A stretch of 64,000 nucleotides of DNA from Reticulascus tulasneorum (Eukaryota > Ascomycota > Sordariomycetes > Glomerellales > Reticulascaceae): contig LSAX01000006.1 in assembly GCA_001557505.1 (NCBI GenBank), forward strand, positions 1,488,001-1,552,000, given 5' to 3'. A model generated the notes under the pieces. It was not told where the DNA came from. It saw nothing but the letters and a program-made list of their open reading frames with translations, and did no database searches. The position numbers and the translations under genes are program-made. Positions 47,781-59,883 of this stretch are shown here, piece after piece; the first letter of the stretch is position 1, and each line of letters begins with the position of its first letter.

Positions 47781-50700
47781 ATGACAGTGAACAGGTTCTT
47801 CATGTGGTTTCTTAGGCTGACACTTCTTCAGATCCTACTGTGCCGTACCGTTCTGGGCAACGTTATCCGCTACCACGGCCAGCGCGCAGCAGCTCGCGAA
47901 GAATTCCCAGTCGCAAGGCCATTCCAAGTCCAGCCCTTTATACCAGGTGAAAGCTCGCCAATAGATGCCGGTGCTGAAACCAGCCAAGTCCAGCCGTTTA
48001 TACCGGCGGAAAGCTCGTCAATAGACGCCGGTGCTGAAACCAGTCAGGTCCAGCCTTTTATACCAGGGGAAAGCTCGCCAGTAGAAGCCGGTGCTGAAAC
48101 CAGTCAAGTCGAGCCAACGACCGTTGCAACTTCAACCGTGGACTCACGGATAACGACTGTTGCAACTTCAGCCGTAGACCCACGGATAACAGAGTCGTCA
48201 CCTGTGGGGACTTTTGCTAACTCCCAGACCGTCAATGTTATTATTAGTGTTGCGGAGACTGGGATAGTGCAGATACTCCCAAGTCTAACAGACAAGACAC
48301 CTCAAACGATAGGCACAGTTCCAACAGACCTCGAAACTGGTGGTCGAGCGAGCGTCGTACCCATATTAACAGACAGCATTCCCACTCCAAGGGTCTTAAT
48401 ACAACCACTTTCTCCTGCCGCTAAAGTGGCCTATATACCACCGGTCATCATGCCGTCGCCTGATATCTTCGCGGACCCAATCGCCACCGCAGCGCCGCCT
48501 TCAGAGATCAAGATCCGAAATGATCATCCGTGTCCGAGGAAAGGAGTGGCATCGACACCGCCAATTCAGACAAACAAGTTTTACGCCAACTTCTTCCTCG
48601 GAGACCAAGCCGCGCCGACCTACACTCATCCCTACTCCATTATGTGGGGAGCTGGGAAGGGCGCCTCTGGTAGTTATGGAATGTCGGTCTCGCACGTGGA
48701 GGCACATCAACGGGTGTACGGCCAGGCTAAAGCTGCCGGTGCCGCTGCATACTTCATCAACCCGGTAGGTATTCAATCTCTTATCATTGGTGCTAAAGAA
48801 CTTGGTAAAGATACCACAGTTACAACAGACAGCATTACCGCCTTTTCGGCAAGAGTTCATCTAAGGCCGAACAGCCAAGCTATGCCGGCCGTCTCGTATC
48901 CCCTTGTCCAGGGAATGGCGTTTATCACGGCCCAGTATGCGGGGGCAACCCCGATAATCCAGAGCGGAGTGTACTTTAAGACCGTCACACGCGTGTCGAG
49001 AGACCCTAAGCCTGGTGTCGCGAAGTTCACTTTTCACTTGGAAGACGGAATGACCTGGCGACTGTACGCGTACGCAACCAAGGGGGACCAACTAGACTTG
49101 CAAGTGCTCAACAACGGCTTGGCCCAGGCTAAGAAGCCATTCTATGGAATCATCCAAGTCTGCAAAGATCCGGGAAATGGCGAGGCTATGTATGACCAAG
49201 CCGCGGGTGTATTCCCCACCACTCTTGACCTGACCGGAAAAGCCGCTGGTGTCAGGGGCTCTTACACCTTCAGCTTCCAGAAGGACGGCCACAGTGATGG
49301 GAAGCTGGTCATGTTTGCTTTGCCTCACCACGTCGACTCCTTCGACAGCAACACCAAGGCTGCGATACAGAAGACACAACTCCAAACTACCACAAAAGGT
49401 CTTGCGACGGCAGTAATGTCAGACTCATGGACAATGATTGAGCCTGCCCTGCCTGTAACAATGTCGTTCGCACCGTGGGATCCCAAGCGTGGCAGCATCG
49501 ACAGGTTGTCCGAAGGAGCGAGAGCTCGTATTCGTGCAATTGCCATCAAAGAGATCTCACAAGACATGCTGGCCCAAGCAGACCAAGAATCGATGTACTT
49601 CAGTGGAAAGGTTTGTCGAAGACTCCAAGACTCAAATAACGGTTTCGCTGATTCATTAGGCACTAAACAAGTTTGGCATGCTGCTTTCCGTTGTCAACGA
49701 TGTGCTCAAAGACAAAGAGCTAGCTCAAAGTGGACTGCCCAAGCTGAAGGCAGCTTTTGCCAAATTTGTCGCCAACAAGCAGAAGTATCCGCTGGTGTAT
49801 GAGCGTAAGTACTATTGGAACTGGTAGATGCAACTTGAAGTTGACCCAATATTATAGGCGCTTGGGGAGGTGTTGTGTCGTCAGCAACGTATGTGACAGG
49901 AAATGACGGGGCTGACTTTGGCAACACTTATTACAATGACCACCACTTCCACTATGGATATTTCATTTTAGCAGCCGCCAGCATTGCGCATCTGGATCCA
50001 TCGTGGTTGAAGGAGAACAAGAAGTATGTCGACATGCTGGTTCGTGATATTGCCAACCCCAGCTCGAAAGACAAGTATTTCCCCCCGTGGCGCAACTTCG
50101 ACTGGTATCATGGGCACAGCTGGGCTCATGGGCTCTACGCGTCGCTTGATGGAAAGGTACGATTGTGATGTTATGTTGGCATAGCATATCCGGCTCCTTT
50201 GCTGACACTCGCGCTAGGATCAAGAGTCGAGCTCTGAGGATATGATGCATGCCTATGCCATCAAGATGTGGGGCATGGCTTCTGGTGACTTGAATATGGC
50301 AATGAGGCAAGTTGTTACTTTCTAGGAGAAGAGAGATGGGCACAGTGCTAACATTCCCCAAGAGGAGCTTTGCAACTCTCCATCATCTCCCGCAGTCTCC
50401 GGCACTACTACCTGTACAAAAAGGACAACAAAGTTCAGCCAGCGCAATTCATCGGCAACAAGGTAGCAGGCATCTTGTTCGAGAATAAGTGCGACCACAC
50501 GACCTACTTCGGAACCAACATTGAGTTCATCCAAGGCATCCACATGTTGCCAATCCTCCCGTCCACTCCCCTCGCCCGGCAAGCGGACTTTGTAAGAGAG
50601 GAATGGGACGCGTACTTTAGCGGAGGACGCGCGGATAAGATCCAGGGTGGCTGGAAGGGGATCCTGTTCGCCAATCTGGCGACTATCGATCCGAGAAGGG

Positions 50701-50865
50701 CTTGGGACTTCTTTAACTCAGACAGTTTTGATCCTGCGTGGATTGATGGCGGGGCTTCATTGACTTGGTATTTGACTTATGCTGCTGGTAAGTCACGCAT
50801 ATACGAGGGGCCGTTGTTGGTCGAGCATGGTTGCTAACTCGTACGCAGCGTTGGGGAATATTTGA
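47781..50865 (+). CDS. Secreted endo-beta-1,3-glucanase, glycoside hydrolase family 81
   Basis: GH81 enzymes cut beta-1,3-glucan, and fungal members act in wall remodelling and cell separation. Six exons, 47781-49610, 49660-49804, 49858-50156, 50218-50306, 50363-50787 and 50849-50865, give 934 residues. A hydrophobic leader (about residues 6-26) is a likely signal peptide. Residues 50-109 are three 20-residue repeats, and a Ser/Thr/Pro-rich linker runs to about residue 245. The catalytic part begins [14 protein letters not shown]. It contains [25 protein letters not shown] with the catalytic Asp region, [13 protein letters not shown], and the acidic pair region [13 protein letters not shown]. 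The fourth intron has a GC donor (AG|GCAAGT); the last exon is only 17 nt and ends ALGNI. No GPI or cell-wall module is seen at the C-terminus. Confidence 0.93.
47928..48107 (+). repeat. Three 60-bp in-frame tandem repeats in the GH81 gene
   Basis: The 20-residue unit [20 protein letters not shown] occurs three times in a row (residues 50-69, 70-89, 90-109) with minor changes: PG/PA, SSP/SSS, PID/PVE. At DNA level the units are 60 bp each. A second, shorter duplication of a 36-bp unit (TTVATS-VD-RI) follows at about 48118-48190. Confidence 0.92.
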
Positions 50866-51514
50866 AACGGGTCATACGACTACGACATGATGGGTTTGCA
50901 CGACTAACGAGACTTGGGATAGCATGAATGGCGTCTTTGGCTTGAGTATTCGATTTTGGGAAGGAATAAGAATGCGTACATACGAGTCTCGGCTGTGCAT
51001 ATGGAGCTGTGGGAATAGACGGCAACAAACGAACAACGATGAAAGAACGTTAGATAGCATCACTTGGACAACAGAATACATTTACATTTGCATTCACTTA
51101 TGGAACAGCCAGCACAAGCTCAACCTCAATTCCTCTTTTGCCATCGTTCGTTAAGATGTGTGGCTAGGAGTGTCGCTATTGTCAAGAGTCACCAGACCAC
51201 CATGCGTCGTTGGCGATCAACGCCTTGGACAACAGGGTTTCCCAGAGATCCTCAGCGATTCAACGGCTAGGACCGCAAATGCTTGGTGTTCCCTGCTCAT
51301 CCGAAAGGATCCTAGTTCTAAGCCTCCAAGCTCAAGCATTCTCGACAGTATGAGTGGTTCCGAGGGAGACCCGCACGAAGGGGCCGCGTCAGCTCTCGTG
51401 GAATTGCATTCGCGGGAGATCTAGTCTGGTAAAGGCAGCAGATGCTCCGCCGCCAAGACGCTGGCACAATGCTTGAGTTGACTTCATGTTCGACGGGTCG
51501 AGGCTTTGTTTGCT

Positions 51515-51958
51515 TCACAATGATACTTGACATAGCTCGTATTGAGGCCCAGCTACGAAGAGATCCATATTCTCTCTGGTGGCACTAGCCCGCTGATTGG
51601 GACCCAAGGCTAGAAAGACGCCCTGATCCACCTGGCAATTTCTAGTGGTGAAAGGGCAGACTTGTAATGTAACATTGTCTCGGATAAATCTTTGTGCGAA
51701 TAGTTGATCTAGATGCCTTGATGTTGTAGATGTCGTAGTTCCGGCATTGCACTGCAACGAGATTTATAAGAGACTGAAATCAAATGACAAGAAGAAGAGA
51801 TTCTCAAGCGCGACAAGTAGATTTTGCCGCGAGATAACTTCAACTACGACTTTAGTTGTTGAAGTAGCACTCACACTTGTGAAATGCGTGCTTAGAGAGC
51901 ATGGAACGAACTCAAACTCGTTGTAGCACGAGGTTGGAAACTGAGTTACCCAGGACAT
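51515..51958 (-). CDS. Weak candidate: small six-cysteine protein
   Basis: On the minus strand two exons can be joined, 51875-51958 and 51515-51751, by a 123-nt intron with a perfect GTGAGT donor and a TTGCAG acceptor. The product is 106 residues and starts MSWVTQFPTSC. It has six cysteines (two in the first exon; C, VCP, NCQ and LCQ in the second). No signal peptide is visible, which argues against a secreted effector. I recognise no family. Further open sequence upstream (to about 52284) may belong to a longer or decayed gene. The main support is splice consensus plus phase; chance remains a real alternative. Confidence 0.25.
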
Positions 51959-53891
51959 GGTGCTACAACGCTGGGGCTAGCGCTCACTTGTAGTAAGAAC
52001 ACAAGATACAGGAGCTAGGTGACGAGACGCTGATGGTTGTTGGACCACCGATGCGAGTCATCCTGGGTCCGACTAATGGACAGTCGACCCGACTCTCGAT
52101 ATTTGTGCTTCCTGTCTTGGAGGGAGACCATCCAAACGGTGGTTGTTGCTGAGTAAGGTGCAAGCCAACAGCAATCAGTAAGAAACCCTAGGTTGTCTGT
52201 TCCCTGGACCAAAGACGCCCGCAGCTGGGCGTTATTGCAGAGCCCTGACTCGTCGGGCATGGATGAAGAATTCAGTTTTCCCATATCTTTTCAGCCTGTC
52301 GGAATGACTGGAGATGCTACGGTACCCGTTTGTGCTACGTCGGTATGTGTAAGACGTGTGCTAGGCCGTCAGGAGCGTTGAGGTACCTCAGGAACCGCAG
52401 CAAGTACTGATCTGTACCCAACCTAACGTCCCCATGCAGCAATTGGTGTTTGTTCGGCAGCAGAGCAGAGAATGTGGGGTTGACTCGGCGGCGCAGGTGC
52501 TGCAGCCCCGCCAACAACGCTCACAGTGACGTGGTGGTCGATAATTACGCTGCCTGTCTGGTCTGTCGTGTGGTGGATGGCAGCTGTAAGGTAATCTCGA
52601 TGGAAATCAGTCAGGACCCCGCAACAAATGTTGGAAAAAAAACTAGACAGGTGAACCCCGAGTCGCGTGGCCTAGGTATGGGGCAGGAGCGAGCTTGCGT
52701 GCAACTGGAGCTGGATGATGATGATGATAATGATGATGATGCGGACACTCTCCTCTTTTATTATTTTGCAGTCCTTCCAGCTGTACATAGCTCCAGTAAG
52801 GTACTTTACCCACTTTGAGGCGTACGTAGTACTAATTACGTAGTACACGAACATGACACAAACCCCTTGCTTTCCATGCTTTTCTTGATAGTTTTGCCCT
52901 AGGTAGGTAATAGCTAAGGGTCATGCACACACGCTACACACACAGAGTACTGTACCTAGGTAAGGTACTGTATGTTTCAAGAACAGGCCTGGAGCTTTTA
53001 TCGATAACGATAAAAGCTTGCTTGCAGATCTCGGCCCCCAACCCGAGTTCCAGGAAAGAAGCTTCGAAGCAAGGAAAAGGAAGCTGGGAAGCTACCCCCC
53101 CCTTGCTCCCCTCAATGAAGCTGAAGAGCTCCCCATTTGTTTCCAAGGTCGTCATTGCCATCCGCGTGTCAATCAATTAAACCATTGCGATCGGGGAGGC
53201 CAAAATAAATACCTGGAAGATCCCCGCAGACCAGGGACGTCAGACCTGGACCGGGAACCCTCAATTTTCGACATCCAACCCCATCCCTCTCGAAAACCAC
53301 GTATCCTGCCGTGTGTGCACACTGGGGACCTACCGTACGAGCAAGGTCGAAACTTTGTACCCCTTCCCTGCTCCCCGACCGGTTGCGGAACGCTCGCGCC
53401 TTGGAAAAATCCCTCTCTTTTTTCTCTCTCCCCGTCTCTCTCACCTGCTTCTCCTCTTGGACCGTGACAGAGATTCCCCCCCCAAAAATCCCGTGGTCCA
53501 CACACCTTACCAAGCCCGAAAAAAACAAAGAGCTGCAACACTGTTTGGGCAACGAGCACAGCCACGCTTGGCAATAATTTGCGGCCCTTCTCATTGGCAG
53601 CGCCGAAAAGCCAGCCCGACTCGATATCTGCAAGCTACATCGCCAGTGTCGCCCGGTTGTATGACGACGTGGGTAGCCAAGTAGCGGACCGTTCACTCAG
53701 ATAACCTTGCCTGTGGCTCCCCATCAGACATTACTGCCTATACGACGAGCTACATACCGCATATCGTACGTGTACTGCCTTCTGCAAACCAAAAGACACA
53801 TAGAGCAGAAAGTATCAAGCAAGGTCTGTCTACGCGACCACGTGTCTCAGAGTTCTGGATCACCACAGCTCATACATATCAGTTTCTTTTG

Positions 53892-53944
53892 GAGAGAGAG
53901 AGAGAGAGACAGATCACACACACCCCCCCCCCCCCCCCCCCCCC
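53892..53944. repeat. GA microsatellite and C22 homopolymer
   Basis: A run of about nine GA dinucleotides is followed within 15 nt by CACACAC and then by 22 consecutive C. It lies about 800 nt upstream of the Ca2+/H+ exchanger start. Such tracts are length-variable and error-prone in sequencing, so the exact C count may not be reliable. Confidence 0.85.
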
Positions 53945-54745
53945 TCCAGAGCCAGATCGCTCAAACAAACCCCCATCGTGGAAAAGAGGCAGCCCATCGG
54001 ATCCATACCGCCCGCCCTCGTCCTGCTAACGTTAAATCCACACTAAATAAGGTACCTATCCGGAACCCAGACCATTTCTTTTCGCGCGCTCGCTCATCAA
54101 TCACATCCCCATCCCATCTCCATAACATCATTAGCCAAGCAAAAAGGGGGCTGTGCCTGGAACGAAGTCCCACTTGCCCGCTACCCAAGCCAGCAATCAT
54201 TTGTCCGGGCATTTTTCTTGTCGCATTGGCACTGGCAGCATTCCATTTCCCATCTCTTCGCTGTCCGTCGGTCCCCCCAAGCCCAACCACGGGATTGCCC
54301 TACTAGGTGAAAGCTAACTGGGTTCTCTTCTACCCCACACAGATCAAGGTACCTGCACCCCTACATACGCACCTTGCGAAGTACCTCCAACACACACACA
54401 CTCGATCCCTAAGGTTTCGGGCATCATGGTGTGTAAGTGCCAATCTTTTTCATCTCCTCCTCTTCCGCTCCGTTATGTACGTACCCCAAGGGGACCTGCT
54501 CATGCTCCTGCTCCTCCCGGACTGTTACACATTGAACATGCCGGGACCCCCAGCCACACAGTCACCACCTCCACATATCCAAGTCACCCTTCCAACCTAA
54601 CAAATAATCGCTTGATACCCTTATCCTCCTCTCTGAAAAAAACCACTGTCCCTCGAAAGGCTTTCTCGCCTCTTTGTTGATACATGCTCGTGCTGTATTC
54701 CTATCATTTTTAGTCTGTTTGCCTTGGGCTAACCATGACCCTGCA

Positions 54746-56559
54746 ATGGACGACAATACAGCCTCAGTCACTTTCCGCGAGCAGCTTAGGCGCACATGGA
54801 GCAACAATAAACCCTTCTCTGGCAACCGCGATCAAGACGGGCCTGCCGACGAGACCACACCGCTGTTCGTGAACGGCGAGCCTACCGCAGCCGGCGCCCA
54901 CCGATCGGAGAACGGCCGCCGATCCAAGGGCAAGACCTGGGAGTTCCTGTTCAACTCGCGCCACACCCCCGGCCTCGACAGCGACAGAAAGCTCGTCAGG
55001 TTCTCGGCCCGCACATGGCATGTCACAAAGGTCACCTTCCTTAGCAGTAAGGCTCCCGCTCCCTTCCACTTCTGCCCGAGGGCTCGCGCGAGAGGAATCG
55101 GTCGACTGACAAGCTCGCCACGGCGTCGCAGATTATGTCAACTTCCTCCTGGTCATGGTGCCCATCGGCATCGTCGCCGGTGAAATGGACTGGAACCCAA
55201 TTGCCGTCTTCACCATAAACTTCTTTGCCATTATTCCATTGGCAGCCGTCCTGTCCTTCGCAACCGAGCAGATTTCCATGAAGCTCGGTGATGCGCTTGG
55301 TGGATTGCTCAATGCCACTTTTGGCAATGCGGTCGAACTGATTGTGCGTACCCTTCCATTGTGCTCCCGGCGACCGGATGGTCTGGCTAACACCACGTCT
55401 CAATCCAGGTCAGCATCGTTGCTCTAAGGAATGGTCAGATTCAAGTTGTCCAATCGTCTATGCTCGGATCGATCCTCTCGAACCTGCTTCTGGTCATGGG
55501 AATGTGCTTCCTCTTCGGTGGAATTGCGAACATGCGCGATAGGGATGGCCGACCCATGGAGCAGACCTTCTCATCTGCTACAGCCCAGACAACTTGCTCA
55601 CTGATGGCCCTCTCCTCGGCATCGCTGGTCATTCCAGCGACTGTACGTAGCAACTTGTCCCCGCCCCTCCGCTCGTGTTGCTGGTGCTAATACTCGTCTT
55701 CTAGCTGTACGCTGTCCTCGACCTTGCCGATCAAGGCGAAAAGGACAGGAGCATCCTTGTCCTGTCGCGGGGAACAGCCATCATTCTCCTCATTCTATAC
55801 GTTATGTACCTCTGGTTCCAACTCCGTACCCACCCGAACCTCTTCGACTCCGAAGTTCAACTCACTGGCGAGGAGGAGCACGAAGAGCCGATTATGGGCC
55901 CAGTTGCTGCCGGTGTGGTCCTGGTCGTCACTACTGTTGCTGTGGCTATCTGCGCCGATTATTTGGTTGGAAGCATCGATGCGATCGTTGAGACAGCACA
56001 TATTAGCAAGAACTTCATCGGTCTTATTCTGATCCCAATCGTGGGCAATGCCGCCGAACATGTCACTGCGGTCGTTGTGGCTGTCCGGAACAAGATGGAC
56101 TTGGTGAGATTTTCGCGGCTCAAGACAATCGGGAGAATCTTTAGACTAATACTTTGGCAGGCTATGGGCGTCGCTATCGGATCTAGCATCCAGATTGCTC
56201 TTCTTGTTACTCCCTTCCTTGTCATTCTTGGCTGGGCTGTGCTTGACCAACCTATGACCCTTCACTTTGAGACTTGTAAGTTGCCGACTTGCTTTATGTA
56301 GCCATCATGTCTAACACCAACTTCTAGTCGAGACGGTTGCCTTCGCTTTCTCGGTTCTTGTTGTTACGTACACGGTTCAGGATGGGAAATCAAACTATCT
56401 GGAGGGAGCCATGGTAAGAGGAACTGGGTGCACATGTTGACATCAGTTTTGACACTAACGTCGCGATAGTTGCTCGGCCTCTACTTCATCATCGCCCTGG
56501 CCTTCTTCGCTGCCCCTAGCGAGGCTCTCGACAAGGTTCTGAACGTGTTCCGAAGCTAA
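54746..56559 (+). CDS. VCX1: Vacuolar Ca2+/H+ exchanger, CAX/VCX1 family
   Basis: The antiporter moves Ca2+ into the vacuole in exchange for protons and helps shut off Ca2+/calcineurin signals. Seven exons, 54746-55046, 55132-55343, 55409-55642, 55705-56103, 56161-56275, 56328-56413 and 56470-56559, give 478 residues. A hydrophilic N-terminal tail of about 95 residues precedes the core. The two cation-binding repeats are clear: LNATFGNAVELIVSIVAL (c-1) and PIVGNAAEHVTAVVVAVRNKMDL (c-2), with GNA-E in each. An acidic loop (LTGEEEHEEP) separates the halves. About 11 hydrophobic helices can be read. The start is the first ATG of this frame; an out-of-frame ATG lies 11 nt upstream. Substrate may include Mn2+ as in some relatives. 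Confidence 0.94.
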
Positions 56560-57077
56560 ACAATCAGAGCAGTTTTCCGAATAACCTGTACGAACAACTT
56601 GCTCGATTCCCTGTTCCACAGCCCCCTTGACGGAGACCAACCGTCTTCGTGTGTGCATATTTTCTTGATTCTCTGGCCGAATTGTATTATAACTTAGGTC
56701 TGGCCCGGCAGGTCTCTCAATGGTGGAAAGGAACAGGAGCTATGGTCGAATAAAAAACGCTGGATTGCAGTTCGTAATTGCTAGTGTTTACTGAGCCGAA
56801 AAAGATTGATGCTAGATGTCAATGTATAGCTTAAGCTCATATCAGATGAAACAAGTGATAAATTTCCATTGTCTTTTTGACCAACCTCGCAGCATGGAAG
56901 TGGAGTTCGGACTGAACGTTGTGGAGCAATAGCTAGGCTTATCAGACTCCCATGCCAGTGCATCGTTAGAACAATAGGTTCTCCAACATGTGTTGATCAT
57001 ATTTTTAAATAAGTAAAAAAACATCACCTGGCTAGGTAATTCTATCATAACCATAGTGGGGTGTGCTCCATGCTGAT
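56560..57077. other. Convergent intergenic region, exchanger and UTP14
   Basis: These 518 nt contain the two 3' UTRs. AT-rich patches (for example about 57000-57020) are plausible polyadenylation zones. No gene is seen. Confidence 0.4.
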
Positions 57078-59883
57078 CTATACAATGGGTTTCGACATGG
57101 GCGCAATGATGCCCTGCTTCACCAAGATTCTCGGCTTGGTCGAATCCTGGAACGTCTCCTTCGTCATCCACTCCTTCCCGACAGGCAGCCGCAGCGTTCT
57201 TTCGTATTGCGCTTTGGACTCGAATGGATACGGCAGCTGGGACGCGAGGTAGCGGTCATTCTGCAGAGGGAAGGGGGAAATGTCAGCTTTCTAACAATTC
57301 GACAAAGAACAAAACAACACAAGGAGAGATGGCAAGGTCGGGTCCCGGGGAGGGGATACTGAACATACCTTTTTCGTCCGCTTCTCGGAGATGATCACGC
57401 GTTCCAGCTTCGTGTCTTTCCGATCCTTCTTCTTGACCCCCTCCACCTTGGTCAGGAAGCGGCCGGTGTGCCGCTTCTTCTCGCGGCTGCTGACGCCCTC
57501 GCCGACCCAGCTGTTCCAGCCGGGCAAGGTGTCGTCCACGATCTTGTCGTCGTCCTCGTCGGCGACGACGGCCTTTTCGCGATCGAAATCCACGACCACG
57601 TCGTCGCCGGCGAAGGCGCGGGCGACGAGCTCCTGGTCACGAAGGGCGAGGGGGAGGTGCAGGTCGGAATCGGAATCGGAGCCGATGTCTGGTTCCGCTT
57701 GGCTGGCGGATACCTTCGCCTTGGGCTTGGATTTGGGGCGCTCGGCGACGAGGATCGCGGCGGTGAGGTCCAGGGCCTCGGCCGTCGAGGGCTGGTGCTT
57801 CCTGCTCTTGCGGCGTTTCTCGCCCTGAGACCAGGCGCCGGCGGTGGGGTTGGACTCGCTCGCGGTGACTGAGTAGCCGATATTGAGCTTGCTTCCGTCC
57901 AGGGTACTTGGAACAAGCCCGGAGGCAAGATCTGATTCAAGGAGGGCTTTCTTCCTTGACTGGGGAGTGAGGGAGGGCATCGATAATGTCGGTTTGGCTA
58001 TGCCGAACTGCTTGCGGCCGATCTCTGCGCCCTCGTCCTCAGACTCTGCTTCCTCATCGCCAGACCCAAGATCCTTTCGAATCTGTGAAATCAGCTCGTC
58101 GTTAGACTTCTTTAGCGCCTCTTCTGCCCTCTTCATGAACTTCATCTGCATCAACCCCGACTCCTCGGGGCCATCTTCATCATCTCGCGCAAGTCGGTCT
58201 AGCTGTGCTCGAAGATTCCGATCGCCGGCGTCCGACCCGCTAAATTCATCGGATTCCGAATCATCTGAGCCCGCAGCAGCCCGGCCTTCTTTCCGCTTCC
58301 GCAGCTCTTCCTCCTTGCGCGCCATGTCGTGCATGCCTGCTCGGAAATCGTCGTCCCAGACTGCACGCTTTGTAGCTGCTCCACTCTTTGCCCATTTGCT
58401 ATCTCGGTGACGCGCACCAACTCGCTCCAATGCGCGCCTGCGATCATGCGTTTCTCGCTCCTCTTCGGAGTCAACCCCACCACCTTCCAACTCCATGGCT
58501 TCCTTGATGGCCAACTCTTCCCGTTCTCGCTGCTTTCGGTGTACTCTGTGGTATGATTTGCTCTTGATCTTCTTGATTCGCTTTAGGCGTTTCCCTTCTC
58601 TTGAGATGAGCTCCCTTTCCAGCCGGCGTTGATTCTGTAGCTCCTTCCGTCCAGCTCGAGATATCGCCTCTTGGTCCTCATCCCCATCTTGGCGTTTCTT
58701 CGGCTCGTTAGACTTGCTCAACGCCAGTCCACTCTGCTCCATGATTGACAAGATGGTTTGCTCCAATTCTGAGGTTGATTTCTTCGCTGTCAGGGGTTGC
58801 AACTCGCTGTTGTCAAGACCAGCGTCGGCCGCGTTCTGAGGAAGCGGGAAGATAAGGTGCTCAGCTCGCCGATTGTGCTTCACCGTCTCCGTCCAACGCC
58901 CGAGAGTCTCGTTGGCCTTCTCATACGCTGCACTTCGCAGCAGCTTGTCCTGTTGCCGCCGAGCAAGCGGGACTTCCAGTTTCTTCGTAATCCCAGGCCG
59001 CTTCTCTTTCTCCTCCTTCGACATAAGCTTTAAGGATTTCTTCATGTGCGGGTCTTTGACGCCGAATAAGCCCAGGTCCTTTATGCCGATCTTTTGCCTT
59101 TGCTTCGATCCTCCGTCTGGTATTGCGTCCTTGCCGCCTGTGCCTCCAAATTCTGATATAAATGTCTGTAACGCATCGAGTTTTGTGGTGTCAGTCTCTT
59201 CGTCGGCTTCGCTTTCTTCATCAGACGAAGGAGGACTCGTGGCGCCGTCGTCTTCAGATTCAGATACGTCTGACCCGCCTTCTTCCACGGATTCATCGTC
59301 TGCCTCGTCTAGGGCTTGTGCAAGATCAATTGCATCTTCGCCGAGAGAATCGTCATCATCTCCTTCATCATCGTCATCGGAGTCCTGGCTCTAAAGTACC
59401 TGTCAGTTGGCAGAGCAGAGACCGAGAACATTTTCGACTCACCTTCTTTGCACTCTTGGCTTTTGTCCCACCAACGGTATACCCTTGAAATACCTCCTCG
59501 TCACTATCCCCAAACGCTTCATCGCTGTCAATCTCTGAGTCATTGTCCTCATCGACGCCATACTGCCACTCGTTGCCCTCGCTATCACTCCCATACTCCA
59601 CATCCGAGTCGCCACCAGAAGCTTTGGCTCTCTTTCGTTTTGGTTCCTCATCCTCATCCTCTTCACCTTCTTCGTCGTCATCTACACGACGGTGCTTTTG
59701 GCTGAGGTCGGCTTCAATTTCTCGAAATCTCGGAGTCCGCTTCTCCTTGGTGGGGAACTGCTTCGACGCGATGCCGAACGCATCAAGGGCTGTGGCGCGA
59801 GCCTTGGTCTTAGATTTCTTGACCGACTTTGGAGCCGCAGGCGCGGATATGAGCGGCCGTCCATGAGCCTGTCGTCCTGGCAT
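57078..59883 (-). CDS. UTP14: U3 snoRNP / SSU processome protein Utp14
   Basis: Utp14 is a nucleolar component of the small-subunit processome and activator of the helicase Dhr1 in 18S rRNA maturation. Minus-strand exons 59443-59883, 57369-59390 and 57078-57260 give 881 residues. The N-terminus MPGRQAHGRPLI is followed by long acidic tracts (DDDEEGEEDEDEEP and others). The conserved core is visible as VPLARRQQDKLLRSAAYEKANETLGRW, KIKSKSYHRVHRKQRER, MHDMARKEEELRKRKEG and FIGDDVVVDF-like AFAGDDVVVDFDREK with LPGWNSWVGEG. The last exon carries NDRYLASQLPYPF and ends with APMSKPIV, as usual for the family. Introns have GTGAGT and GTATGT donors. The gene is divergent from COX15. Confidence 0.94.

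Larger units (their letters stand above)
50866..54745. other. Long intergenic stretch upstream of the Ca2+/H+ exchanger
   Basis: This 3.9 kb region holds one weak gene candidate on the minus strand (51515-51958, listed separately). It also holds a GAT-type microsatellite at about 52713-52741, the word TACCTAGGTA at 52953-52962, a GA run (about 53892-53909) followed by CACACA and a C22 tract (53923-53944), and a CT-rich leader from 53390 onward. Several small ATG-starting frames lie upstream of the exchanger (for example from 54426), so the leader may carry upstream open frames or a leader intron. Confidence 0.45.
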
